Of a DNA stretch of 64,000 nt, positions 16,615 to 25,418 are shown in pieces; the first letter of the stretch is position 1, and every line of letters starts with the position of its first letter. The notes under the pieces are model-generated. The model was not told the origin of the DNA and made no database searches. It saw only the letters and a program-made list of their open reading frames with translations. Origin of the DNA: Agromyces luteolus (GTDB lineage: Bacteria > Actinomycetota > Actinomycetes > Actinomycetales > Microbacteriaceae). Location of the stretch: assembly GCF_009729855.1 (NCBI RefSeq), contig NZ_WODA01000014.1, forward strand, positions 1 through 64,000. Reading direction: 5' to 3'. The position numbers and the translations under genes are program-made.

Positions 16615-17385
16615 CTACCGGCCGGACGCGTCGCTGTCGGAGGCATCGGCGTCGGCGACGCCCTCGCCCTCGAGCACGTCGGGTTCGTCGGCGAGCAGCC
16701 CCTCGCGCTCGGCGAGCGCACCGCCCGGCGAGTGTCCGTGCCGGAGCGCGTTGAGGCGCTCGTTCAGCACCGAGATGATCGTCGCCGAGGCGACGCCGAC
16801 GATCGCGATGCCGCCGATCATGAGGAAGACCGCCCAGGTGCGGCCGAGGGCCGTCACGGGATAGGTGTCGCCGTAGCCGACGGTGGTGAGGGTGACGACC
16901 GCCCACCACAGCGCGTCGCCGAAGTTCGTGATCGTCGCGCCCGGCGCGTCGCGCTCGGCCTGCAGGGTCGCGAGCGCGATGAAGAACACGTACATCGCCG
17001 CATACAGGACCGACGTGATGACGAAGTTCGCCCGGACCGTGTCGGCCGTCCGGCGCTGCAGGATCGGGATGTGGCGCAGCAGGGTCACGGCGCGGAGTGC
17101 GCGGAAGACCGGGATGAGCACCGAGAGGAACTCGATCGGGTGGTGCCAGGTGTACCGCCATCGCTCACCGGTCGGCGTGAACACGAGCCGGACGACGAAG
17201 TCGACCAGGAACGCCACCCAGGTCACGACGAGGACCGAGTTGAGGATGTGGCGCCACTCGCCGGCGAAGTCGGGAGCCAGGACTCCGACGGTGTACGCCG
17301 CGACGAAGAGGAAGCCGAGGATCGCGAGCGCGGGTGCGGTGCGGGCGACCCACCGATGGCGCCGCTCGACGCGCCCGATCCTCAT
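16615..17385 (-). CDS. Voltage-gated-like potassium channel
   Basis: 256 aa. The selectivity filter TLTTVGYGD (165-173) is canonical for K+ channels. Upstream helices at about 16-38, 50-70 and 86-105 include a short basic segment (RALRAVTLLRHIPILQRR) resembling a reduced voltage sensor, and 122-142 plus 184-206 are the pore helices. The acidic C-terminal tail (ADEPDVLEGEGVADADASDSD) is probably cytoplasmic and unstructured. ATG 17385 overlaps the SDR stop codon (ATGA), so the two genes are translationally coupled. Confidence 0.88.
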   Translation of the reverse strand: MRIGRVERRHRWVARTAPALAILGFLFVAAYTVGVLAPDFAGEWRHILNSVLVVTWVAFLVDFVVRLVFTPTGERWRYTWHHPIEFLSVLIPVFRALRAVTLLRHIPILQRRTADTVRANFVITSVLYAAMYVFFIALATLQAERDAPGATITNFGDALWWAVVTLTTVGYGDTYPVTALGRTWAVFLMIGGIAIVGVASATIISVLNERLNALRHGHSPGGALAEREGLLADEPDVLEGEGVADADASDSDASGR

Positions 17386-18170
17386 GCGCCCGGCTCCGCC
17401 TTCACGACCAGTTCGCCCTTGGCGAGCCGGTACGGCGCGGCCTGGGCGACGGGCTTGACCACGATGAGGTCGAGGTCGACGTGGCGGGGCTTCGAGATCG
17501 CATCGACGATGACGCCCGCGACGTCCTCGGCCACGAGCGGTTCGGGGACGTCGTCGTAGACCGCGTCGGCGCGGGCGCGGTCGCCGCCGAACCGCACGAG
17601 CGCGAACTCGTCGGTCCGCACCATCCCCGGTGCGACCTCGATCACGCGGATCGGCTCGCCGTTCAGCTCGAGCCGCAGCACCTCGGTCACCGCGTGCGCG
17701 GCGAACTTCGCCGCGTTGTACCCGCCGCCGCCGACGTAGGCGACGTGCCCGGCGATCGAGGTCACGTTCACGACGTCGGCGACGCCCCGGTCGACCGCGC
17801 CGCGCCGCAGGAGCGGCAGCAGCGCGCTCGTGACGCGCTTCAGGCCGAGCACGTTGACCTCGAACATCCACGACCAGTCGTCGAGGTCGGACTCCTCGAC
17901 GGACGCGAGCCCCTTCGCGCCGCCCGCGTTGTTCACGAGCGCGTGCGCGCCGCCGGCGGCGGCGACGTGCTCGGCGAGCGCAGCGACATCCGCATCGCTC
18001 GTCACGTCGGCGACGAACGCCCGCGCGCCCGTCTCCTCGGCGAGCGCGGCGAGGCGGTCCCCGCGCCGGGCGACCGCGACGACGTCCCAGCCGGCAGCCA
18101 CGAGCCCCCGCACCGTGGCGGCCCCGATCCCCGAACTCGCTCCCGTGACGACTGCGCGCAACTGGTCCAT
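17382..18170 (-). CDS. SDR family oxidoreductase
   Basis: 262 aa. Classical short-chain dehydrogenase features are present: TGASSGIG (9-16), NNAG (80-83), Ser138, Tyr151 and Lys155 of YNAAK. An Arg-Arg after strand 2 (VAVARRGDRL) suggests NADP(H). CAGAAT lies 6 nt before ATG 18170, so the start is probably leaderless; an upstream in-frame start lacks any signal. The substrate is not evident and the coupling to a K+ channel gene is unexplained. Confidence 0.85.
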   Translation of the reverse strand: MDQLRAVVTGASSGIGAATVRGLVAAGWDVVAVARRGDRLAALAEETGARAFVADVTSDADVAALAEHVAAAGGAHALVNNAGGAKGLASVEESDLDDWSWMFEVNVLGLKRVTSALLPLLRRGAVDRGVADVVNVTSIAGHVAYVGGGGYNAAKFAAHAVTEVLRLELNGEPIRVIEVAPGMVRTDEFALVRFGGDRARADAVYDDVPEPLVAEDVAGVIVDAISKPRHVDLDLIVVKPVAQAAPYRLAKGELVVKAEPGA

Positions 18171-18234
18171 GCCGACATTCTGCCCGAGGAGGCCGCCGGG
18201 ACGCCGCCGTCGACCGGTGCGGGAGAATGGGCGG

Positions 18235-19395
18235 ATGGAGCCGACCACCATGCCCCATGCCCACCGGCCGCCGCATCGCAAGCGCCGCGTGCCGCTCTGG
18301 GACAACGCCCGCTGGATCGCGATCACGCTCGTCGTGATCGGCCACGGCATCCTGCCGCTCATCGCCGAGGACGACGCGGCGTACAGCGTCTACCTCTTCA
18401 TCTACTCGTTCCACGTGGCCGTCTTCGTCACGGTCTCCGGGTACTTCGCCAAGTCCGGACCGCCGAACGCGCGCGCGATGCGGCAGGTCCTCACCGACAT
18501 CGTCTTCCCCTACTTCATCTTCGAGACGATCTGGACCGTGATCCGGTTCGCCCTCGGCGGCGACTTCGTGCTCGACTACACGACCGCCTCGTGGACGCTG
18601 TGGTTCCTCATCGCCCTCGCGATCTGGCGCATCGCCCTGCCGTACCTGGTGCTCCTGCGGTTCCCGCTGCTCATCGCGATCGCGATCTCGATCGGTGCCG
18701 GCTACGCCGTCGAGATCGACTCGACGCTCGCGCTCACGCGCACGTTCGGCATGTTCCCGTTCTTCGTCTTCGGCTGGAAGCTGCGGCAGATGCGGATCAC
18801 CGACCGGTGGCTCGAGCTGTCGACGGCGGCGACCTGGCGATGGCGGGCGGGAGCGATCGCGCTGTTCTCCGTGCTCCTCGTCGTGCTGCCCATGGCGATC
18901 GAGACCTGGCGCGACCTCAGGCTGCGGCGCTTCATGCTCTACGACGAGTCGTACGAGGCGATCGGCTACGACGAGCCCTGGTCCGGTGCCATCCGGCTGT
19001 TCCTGCTGCTGCTCGCGATGCTCCTCGCGGTCGCGTTCCTCGTCCTGATGCCGCGCCGCACGACGCCGTTCACCGCGTTCGGCGGCGCCACGATGTACAT
19101 CTACCTGCTGCACTCGTTCGTGCTCTTCCCCCTGAGGGAGACCCCGCTCCTCGAGGGCGAGCAGCCGTGGTGGGTCCTTCCCGCGATGATCGTCTTCTGC
19201 GTCGGCGTCTCGGTCGTGCTCTCGCTGAAGCCCGTGCGACGGATCTTCCGCCCGCTGGTCGAGCCGCGCGCGAGGTGGCTGTTCCGGCCGGAGCCGGCGA
19301 CGGCGACCGGCACCATCGTGCTCCCGCCCGATGCGCTGCCGCCGCTGCCGGAGGACCCGGGGCCGGAGCGCCGGAAGCCCGACGCGCGCGAATGA
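18235..19395 (+). CDS. Acyltransferase family 3 membrane protein
   Basis: 386 aa. RVPLWDNARWIAITLVVIGH near residues 17-36 carries the Arg and His typical of acyltransferase_3 proteins (OafA/NodX/ExoZ-like). About ten transmembrane helices follow, with MYIYLLHSFV near the end as another family hallmark. These proteins O-acetylate surface sugars or lipids. GAGAAT is 6 nt upstream of ATG (leaderless). No glycan genes surround it, so the acceptor is unknown. Confidence 0.8.
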   Translation: MEPTTMPHAHRPPHRKRRVPLWDNARWIAITLVVIGHGILPLIAEDDAAYSVYLFIYSFHVAVFVTVSGYFAKSGPPNARAMRQVLTDIVFPYFIFETIWTVIRFALGGDFVLDYTTASWTLWFLIALAIWRIALPYLVLLRFPLLIAIAISIGAGYAVEIDSTLALTRTFGMFPFFVFGWKLRQMRITDRWLELSTAATWRWRAGAIALFSVLLVVLPMAIETWRDLRLRRFMLYDESYEAIGYDEPWSGAIRLFLLLLAMLLAVAFLVLMPRRTTPFTAFGGATMYIYLLHSFVLFPLRETPLLEGEQPWWVLPAMIVFCVGVSVVLSLKPVRRIFRPLVEPRARWLFRPEPATATGTIVLPPDALPPLPEDPGPERRKPDARE

Positions 19396-19494
19396 CGCCG
19401 TGTTGCGGCATCCGTTGAGCCCGTCACGGGGCGGACGTACGGTGGGCGGCGGATGCGGCGGAGACCGCACCCCCGTTTCGTGAAGGAGTCCCTC

Positions 19495-20820
19495 ATGGCC
19501 GACCACGCCGCCGACTGGCGCTTCGAGACCAAGCAGGTCCACTCGGGTGCCGCGCCCGACCCCGTGACGAAGGCCCGGGCGACGCCGATCTACCAGACGA
19601 CGTCGTACGTGTTCGACTCGGCCGAGCACGCCCAGAACCTCTTCGCGCTGGCCGAGTTCGGCAACATCTACACGCGCATCATGAACCCGACGCAGGCGGT
19701 CGTGGAGGAGCGCCTCGCGGCGCTCGAGGGCGGCAGCGGTGCGCTGCTCGTCGCGTCGGGCCAGGCGGCGGAGACGTTCGCCGTGCTCAACATCGCGCAG
19801 GCGGGCGACCACATCGTCTCGTCGAGCTCGATCTACGGCGGCACCTACAACCTGTTCAAGTACACGCTCGCGAAGCTCGGCATCGAGACGACGTTCGTCG
19901 AGAACCAGGACGACGCCGACGAGTGGCGCCGCGCGGTCCGCCCGAACACGAAGCTGTTCTTCGCCGAGACCATCGGCAACCCGAAGATCAACATCCTCGA
20001 CATCGGGCTGGTCTCGGGCATCGCGCACGAGGCCGGCATCCCGCTGATCGTCGACAACACGATCGCGACGCCCTACCTCATCCGCCCGTTCGAGCACGGC
20101 GCCGACATCGTCATCCACTCGGCCACGAAGTTCCTCGGCGGCCACGGCACGGTCATCGGCGGCGTCATCGTCGACGGCGGCCGCTTCGAGTGGTCGAAGA
20201 ACGTCGAGAAGTTCCCGGGCCTCACCGAGCCCGACCCGTCGTACCACGGCGCGAGCTACACGGCCGCCGTGGGCGACCCCCTGGCGTTCGTCATCAAGGC
20301 GCGCGTGCAGCTGCTGCGCGACCTGGGCTCGTCGATCGCGCCGGCGAGCGCATGGCAGCTCATCCAGGGCATCGAGACGCTCTCGCTCCGCGTCGAGCGG
20401 CACACGCAGAACGCGCAGGAGATCGCGGAGTGGCTCGACGGCCACCCCGACGTCGCCCACGTCAACTACTCGGGCCTGCCGTCGAGCCCCTGGTACGCGG
20501 CGGCCAACCGGTACGCGCCGAAGGGCGTCGGGGCCGTGCTCTCGTTCGAGCTGAAGGGCGGCGTCGACGCCGGCCGCGCGCTCGTCGACGGCCTGTCGCT
20601 CTTCAGCCACCTCGCGAACATCGGCGACGTGCGCTCGCTCGTCATCCACCCGGCGTCGACGACGCACTCGCAGCTCACGCCCGAGCAGCAGCTCACGACC
20701 GGCGTGACGCCCGGACTCGTCCGCCTCTCGGTGGGCATCGAGAACGTCGACGACCTCAAGGCCGACCTCGAGGCCGGCCTCGCCGCGGCGCGTCGCGCGA
20801 CCGAGGCGGCGCGCGTCTAG
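19495..20820 (+). CDS. metY: O-acetylhomoserine sulfhydrylase
   Basis: 441 aa, the length of Cys/Met-metabolism PLP enzymes of the MetY type. PLP lysine is K212 in HSATKFLGGHG; YQTTSYVF, NIYTRIMNPT and SGQAAETFA are characteristic. It makes homocysteine from O-acetylhomoserine and sulfide, the direct sulfhydrylation route. GAAGGAG precedes ATG 19495. The metX product supplies its substrate; a hairpin and a separate metX promoter indicate the two can be transcribed independently. I saw no SAM riboswitch in the 98 nt upstream. Confidence 0.92.
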   Translation: MADHAADWRFETKQVHSGAAPDPVTKARATPIYQTTSYVFDSAEHAQNLFALAEFGNIYTRIMNPTQAVVEERLAALEGGSGALLVASGQAAETFAVLNIAQAGDHIVSSSSIYGGTYNLFKYTLAKLGIETTFVENQDDADEWRRAVRPNTKLFFAETIGNPKINILDIGLVSGIAHEAGIPLIVDNTIATPYLIRPFEHGADIVIHSATKFLGGHGTVIGGVIVDGGRFEWSKNVEKFPGLTEPDPSYHGASYTAAVGDPLAFVIKARVQLLRDLGSSIAPASAWQLIQGIETLSLRVERHTQNAQEIAEWLDGHPDVAHVNYSGLPSSPWYAAANRYAPKGVGAVLSFELKGGVDAGRALVDGLSLFSHLANIGDVRSLVIHPASTTHSQLTPEQQLTTGVTPGLVRLSVGIENVDDLKADLEAGLAAARRATEAARV

Positions 20821-20838
20821 CACGGGAGCGCCGATCGC

Positions 20839-20874
20839 ACGGATGCCGCGTCCCGCGAGGGTCGCGGCATCCGT
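20839..20874. terminator. Terminator between metY and metX
   Basis: ACGGATGCCGCG (20839-20850) pairs perfectly with CGCGGCATCCGT (20863-20874) around a 12-nt loop. The stem is again built on GGATGCC. Confidence 0.6.
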
Positions 20875-20934
20875 CGTCTCACGGGCCGTCGTAACAGTGC
20901 CGCGCCGGCCCGCCCCGTCGGGGAGAATCGGAGC

Positions 20935-22143
20935 ATGGACTGGCAGACGACCTCGGAGACGATGCCCGCGAGCGTCGTGCCCGAGGCGCGTGCCGCCCAC
21001 CAGCTCGCCGGTCGCGCGCCCGCGACCGGCGCGTGGCGGGAGGGCGATCCGGTCGGCGACCGCAGGTTCGTGAGGATCGGCGACCTCGAGCTCGAGTCCG
21101 GCCAGCGCCTCCCCGACGTGCGCATCGCGTACGAGACGTGGGGCACGCTCTCCCCCGGGCGCGACAACGCGATCCTCGTGCTGCACGCGCTCACCGGCGA
21201 CAGCCACGTGGTCGGCCCCGCGGGCCCGGCGCACGCGAGCGCGGGCTGGTGGCCGGGCGTCGTCGGCCCGGGCCGTGCGATCGACACCGATCGGTGGTTC
21301 GTCGTCGCTCCGAACGTGCTGGGCGGATGCCAGGGCTCGACCGGTCCCGCATCGCTCGCGCCCGACGGCGTCGAGTGGGGCGCGAGGTTCCCGTTCGTCA
21401 CGATCCGCGACCAGGTCGCCGCGCAGGTGGCGTTCGCCCGCGAGATCGGCGTCGAGCGCTTCGCGGCGGTCGTCGGCGGTTCCATGGGCGCCATGCACGT
21501 CCTCGAGTGGGCCCTCATGGCGCCCGCGGCGGTCGAGCGCATCGCGGTGCTCGCGGCACCGGCGGCGACGACCGCCGACCAGATCGCGCTGAACTCCGTG
21601 CAGCTCGAAGCGGTGCGCAGCGACCCGGCGTTCCGGGGAGGCGCCTACTACGACGCGCCCGACGGCGAGGGGCCCACGCGCGGACTCGCGCTCGCCCGGC
21701 GCATGGCGATGTTGAACTACCGCACGCCGGTCGAGCTCAACCAGCGGTTCGAACGCGGGTGGCAGTCCGGGCTCGATCCGCTCGGCGGCGGCGGCCGCTT
21801 CGCCGTCGAGTCCTACCTCGACTTCCACGGCAACCGGTTCACGCGTCGGTTCGACGCCAACAGCTACCTCGCGCTCACCGAGGCGATGAACTCGCACGAC
21901 GTCGGCCGCGGCCGCGGGGGCGTCGCCGAGGCGCTCGCCCGCATCGAGGCGACGACGCTGGTGCTCGGCATCGACAGCGACCGGTACTTCTCGCTCGAGG
22001 GCCAGCGCGAGATCGCCGCCGGCGTCCGGAGGACGATCCACGGCGACGAGCCGGTCGTGCTGCGCTCCGACTACGGACACGATGCGTTCCTGATCGAGGA
22101 CGACGCCGTCGCCACGGAGCTCCGCCGGCTCCTCGCGGCCTGA
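20935..22143 (+). CDS. metX: Homoserine O-acetyltransferase
   Basis: 402 aa alpha/beta-hydrolase. The nucleophile is Ser183 in GGSMGAMH; Asp (VLGIDSDRYFS) and His (YGHDAF) complete the triad; NVLGGCQGSTGP forms the MetX hallmark loop. It acetylates homoserine from acetyl-CoA. O-succinyl specificity occurs in some MetX proteins, so the acyl donor is inferred from the adjacent MetY. GAGAAT is 6 nt before the ATG (leaderless). Confidence 0.93.
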   Translation: MDWQTTSETMPASVVPEARAAHQLAGRAPATGAWREGDPVGDRRFVRIGDLELESGQRLPDVRIAYETWGTLSPGRDNAILVLHALTGDSHVVGPAGPAHASAGWWPGVVGPGRAIDTDRWFVVAPNVLGGCQGSTGPASLAPDGVEWGARFPFVTIRDQVAAQVAFAREIGVERFAAVVGGSMGAMHVLEWALMAPAAVERIAVLAAPAATTADQIALNSVQLEAVRSDPAFRGGAYYDAPDGEGPTRGLALARRMAMLNYRTPVELNQRFERGWQSGLDPLGGGGRFAVESYLDFHGNRFTRRFDANSYLALTEAMNSHDVGRGRGGVAEALARIEATTLVLGIDSDRYFSLEGQREIAAGVRRTIHGDEPVVLRSDYGHDAFLIEDDAVATELRRLLAA

Positions 22144-22267
22144 CCGGATCCGGACGCGACACCCCGCTTCGGGCCCTCTGTCCCGCATACGGGGGACGTT
22201 CTGAGCTATCTTCGAGAAGAACGCTGCCGCGCGCGCGAGCGACGGCGCGGGCGGGCGAGGGGGTGGC

Positions 22268-23425
22268 ATGCGCCGGATCGACAAGGAGCGCGACCGACTG
22301 CTGCGTCGGCTCGCGCGTGTCGGGGGCCTCACCGGTGCCGCGATCGCACTGGCGTGCCTGGTGGTCCCGGGCGCGATCGGGCCGTCGCGATTCGCCCTCG
22401 CCGCCGCGCTCGTCGTCGGCATGGCGGTCCTCGTGGGCCTCGCGACCGCGCGCGGCGCGATGGCCGCGACGATCGGCGCGATGGCCGCGGCGATCGTACT
22501 GCTGCTCGTCATCGGCATCGACCCGACACTCGATCCGGCGGGTGCGACCGCGATGGCCGCCGTCGGCGCGCTGTCGACCGGCGCCCTCGCGATCCCGCTC
22601 GTGGTCCGGCCGACCGGCCCCGCGGTGATCGTGGCGAGCGCCGCGTCGGTCCTCGTCGCGCTCGGCGCGTCCGCGGCATCCGGCGCCGACGTCCGCCTCG
22701 TCGTCATCGCCACGGCCGCCGGCTGGATGGCGTGCGTGATCGTCGGCACCTGGCTCGCCCGCGCCATCGACCGCGCGGCCGAGCGGATCGACGAGGTCGG
22801 CCGCGCCCACGAGGCCGAGCGGTTGGCGAGCGAATCCGAGGCGCAGCAGCGCCAGGACGCCCGGGTGCTGCACGACACCGTGCTCGCCACGCTGAGCCTC
22901 CTCGCGCACTCGGGCGTCGGGGTCGGCACCGGCCCGCTCCGGCAGCAGGCCGGCGACGACGCACGGCTGCTCAAGCAGCTGCGACTCGGCGCCCCGCTCG
23001 ACGGCGGCTCGAGCGCGATCTTCTCGCCCGAGTCCTCCGACGACGGCCTCGGGGCCACGTTCGAATCCGTCCGGCAGCGCTTCGCGCGGCTCGGGCTCGA
23101 CGTCAACTGGCACGGCGCCAACCACCTCGTCCTGCCGAGGGATGCGCTCGATGCGCTCCTCGGCGCGCTCGGCGAGTGCCTCGAGAACGTCCGGCGGCAC
23201 GCGGGCGTGAGCGTCGCCGACGTCACGGTGACCGACGACGAGCACACCGTCCGGGCGATGGTGACCGACCAGGGCGCCGGCTTCGAGCCGGCCGCGGTCG
23301 ATCCGGCGCGCCTCGGGTTCGCCGAGTCGGTCGTCGGCCGCCTCCACGCCGTCGGGGGTCGCGCGAGGGTCTTCAGCTCGCCCGGCTCGGGGACGACGGT
23401 GATGCTGGAGGTGCCGAAGCCGTGA
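22268..23425 (+). CDS. Sensor histidine kinase (NarL-type partner, short HisKA_3-like)
   Basis: 385 aa. Five hydrophobic segments (about 22-158) form a membrane sensor without a clear extracellular loop. A coiled coil leads to LHDTVLATLSLL (His202 in the HDxV motif of LiaS/DesK-like kinases). The ATPase domain at the C-terminus shows ECLENVRRH (N box), DQGAGFEP (G1) and SSPGSGTTVMLEVP. The G2 region is reduced (GFAESVVGRL). TATCTT at 22207-22212 may be its -10. It is first of a three-gene operon whose last gene is the response regulator. Confidence 0.75.
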   Translation: MRRIDKERDRLLRRLARVGGLTGAAIALACLVVPGAIGPSRFALAAALVVGMAVLVGLATARGAMAATIGAMAAAIVLLLVIGIDPTLDPAGATAMAAVGALSTGALAIPLVVRPTGPAVIVASAASVLVALGASAASGADVRLVVIATAAGWMACVIVGTWLARAIDRAAERIDEVGRAHEAERLASESEAQQRQDARVLHDTVLATLSLLAHSGVGVGTGPLRQQAGDDARLLKQLRLGAPLDGGSSAIFSPESSDDGLGATFESVRQRFARLGLDVNWHGANHLVLPRDALDALLGALGECLENVRRHAGVSVADVTVTDDEHTVRAMVTDQGAGFEPAAVDPARLGFAESVVGRLHAVGGRARVFSSPGSGTTVMLEVPKP

Positions 23426-24732
23426 ATCCGTTCCGCCGCACCCCGGAGGTCGAGGCGACGCCCGACACGACGCACGAGATCCAGTTCGATCGCCCGAGCC
23501 GGTCCGCCCGCGCGGCGGAGGACATCCGCAGCGCCCACGGCGGCCGCCGCCTCGCGATCGGGATCACCGCCGCGTCGGGCGTCATCGTCCTCGCACATCT
23601 CGCGCACGCGATCGGACTGATCGGCGTCTTCCCGCCCGGCACGGGGTCGGGCCCGGCGTGGATCGCGTTCGCGGTCGTCGCGATCGCCACGGTCGTCGCC
23701 ACCCGGGGCCTGACGCGGGTCGCGGACTGGACGCACGTGCTCCTCCTGGCCGCGCTCGCGGTGCCGGTCGCGATGGACCTCTCCGCGACCGCGGGCCTCC
23801 TGCACCTCGGCATCACGCCGACGGCCGCGCCGGCCGCCGCCGCACTCCTCCTGCCGGTCGCGGCGCTCCGCGAGACGCGCACCCCGGTGGCGGCATCCGC
23901 GGTCATCGCCGCCGTCCTCGCCGTCGCGGCCTCGCTCCAGGCGCGGACCGCCGGTTCCTGGACCGTCGCGGGACTCGCGATCGCCGCCACGGCGGTGGTC
24001 CCGGTCGTGCTCGTCGCGATCGGCGTCCGCGGGTTCCGGCGACTGGTCGGCCGAGAGCTCGACCTCTCGCTGGTGCAGTCGACGGTCGCGACCCCCCGTT
24101 CGGCGGTCGGCATGCGCGCGTCCGAGGAGCTCGCCGAGCTCGACTACGACGCGGAGGCGCTGCTCGAGGACGTGGGATCCGGTCGCATCTCGATCCCGCT
24201 CCCGCCCGAGGCCGCCGAACGGGCGGGAACCCTGGCCGCCCGGCTGCGCATCCGGCTCATCGAGGGACGGACGGACACCTGGCTGCGGCATGCGGTCACC
24301 GAGTCGGCGTACCTCAGCCGGCGCGTGAGCGTCGACGACGCGCTGGGCCTCGCCGGGCTGCTCTCCTCGTCCCAGCGCGAGGGCCTCCTGCTCGCGCTCT
24401 GGCTCATCGCCGGCCAGCGACGGCGGAAGGCGAACGAGCCGCCGCTCGAGGTCCGCGTCCAGTGCCGCGAGTGCGAGATCGGGGTGCCGGACGACGACGG
24501 CCCCGACGACGGCCCGCGACCCGGCGAACTGGCGGCCGTCGCGATCGGACTCGACGTCTCGGGTCTCACGGCGCGCCGCGTCGATGCGGCGACATGGGAC
24601 GCACTCGATAATGTCGGTGTACACGAGATCGTTCCGGGTCCCGAGGGGTTCCGGATCGAGCTCGAGTGCCGGATCGACCCCACGGTCCGGAACCCGGCGC
24701 CGCCCAGCGCCGTCAACCCGAGGGGAGCCTGA
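23422..24732 (+). CDS. Membrane protein of unknown function within a two-component operon
   Basis: 436 aa from GTG 23422, overlapping the kinase stop codon, with GGAGG upstream. About six hydrophobic segments (residues 45-205) are followed by a 230-residue soluble part containing SRRVSVDDALGLAGLLSSSQREGLLLALWLIAG and a C-R-E-C pair (VQCRECEIG). It lacks a conserved phospho-His or ATPase motif. The topology parallels the kinase before it, so it may be a degenerate partner subunit or an accessory sensor. I do not recognise a family. Confidence 0.65.
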   Translation: MNPFRRTPEVEATPDTTHEIQFDRPSRSARAAEDIRSAHGGRRLAIGITAASGVIVLAHLAHAIGLIGVFPPGTGSGPAWIAFAVVAIATVVATRGLTRVADWTHVLLLAALAVPVAMDLSATAGLLHLGITPTAAPAAAALLLPVAALRETRTPVAASAVIAAVLAVAASLQARTAGSWTVAGLAIAATAVVPVVLVAIGVRGFRRLVGRELDLSLVQSTVATPRSAVGMRASEELAELDYDAEALLEDVGSGRISIPLPPEAAERAGTLAARLRIRLIEGRTDTWLRHAVTESAYLSRRVSVDDALGLAGLLSSSQREGLLLALWLIAGQRRRKANEPPLEVRVQCRECEIGVPDDDGPDDGPRPGELAAVAIGLDVSGLTARRVDAATWDALDNVGVHEIVPGPEGFRIELECRIDPTVRNPAPPSAVNPRGA

Positions 24733-24733
24733 C

Positions 24734-25387
24734 GTGCCCGAACCCGAGCTGCCGCCCATCCGACTCGCCGTGGTCGATGATCACCGAATGCTCCTCGGCG
24801 CCCTGACGGAGTGGCTCCGCGGTGCGACCGACGACGTCGACCTCGTCGCCGCGGTGCCGTCGTGGTCCGAACTCCTCGCGCATCCGGAGTTCCCGGTCGA
24901 CGTCGTGCTCCTCGACCTCGACCTCCGCGACAACATCCCGATCTCGATCAAGCTCTCGACGCTGAAGTCGGCCGGAGTGCGCACGATGCTCATGAGCACG
25001 TACTCCGAGCCGGCGGTCGTCCGCGAGGCGCTCGGCGCCGGCGCCCTCGGCTACCTCGTGAAGTCCGAGCCGGTCGAGACCATCGTCGAGGCCATCCGCG
25101 CGGCGCGGAACGGCGACCAGTACCTGTCGCAGGAGCTCGAGGACGCACTGCAGGCGGATGGCGCCGCGCCGCGCCTGAGCGCCCAGGAGCGTCGCGTGAT
25201 GGCGCTCTACGGCGCGGGCCAGCCGGTCAAGGCGGTCGCGTTCCAGCTCGGGATCTCCGAGGAGACCGCCAAGAGCTACCTCAAGCGCATCCGCGAGAAG
25301 TACCGCCTCGCCGGCTACGACGTCGGCACGAAGGTCGCGCTCCGGAAGCGCGCAATCGCCGACGGCATCCTGCTGCAGTCCGAGTAG
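24734..25387 (+). CDS. LuxR/NarL-family response regulator
   Basis: 217 aa from GTG 24734, with GAGGGGAG upstream and one nt after the preceding stop codon. The receiver domain (1-125) has acidic pair VVDD (14-16), phospho-acceptor Asp61 (LLDLDL) and K105 (YLVKSEP). The HTH begins LSAQERRVMALYGAG and has the recognition helix in SEETAKSYLKRIREKY. It should be phosphorylated by the kinase at 22268. Targets are not visible; no direct repeat stood out upstream of the operon. Confidence 0.85.
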   Translation: MPEPELPPIRLAVVDDHRMLLGALTEWLRGATDDVDLVAAVPSWSELLAHPEFPVDVVLLDLDLRDNIPISIKLSTLKSAGVRTMLMSTYSEPAVVREALGAGALGYLVKSEPVETIVEAIRAARNGDQYLSQELEDALQADGAAPRLSAQERRVMALYGAGQPVKAVAFQLGISEETAKSYLKRIREKYRLAGYDVGTKVALRKRAIADGILLQSE

Positions 25388-25418
25388 GCCGCCTCGACGT
25401 CGGTCGCCGATCGCGCCG

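Noticed and set aside
19396-19494. SAM riboswitch before metY
   Set aside because: Only 98 nt of leader; I found no nested stems resembling a SAM aptamer, only a small GCCCGT/ACGGGGC hairpin.
16615-24759. An 8.1-kb open frame on the minus strand (and others such as 36179-40534)
   Set aside because: It runs antisense to well-supported genes (acyltransferase, metY, metX, kinase). Stop-free antisense frames are expected at this G+C; only the K+ channel part at its 3' end is real.
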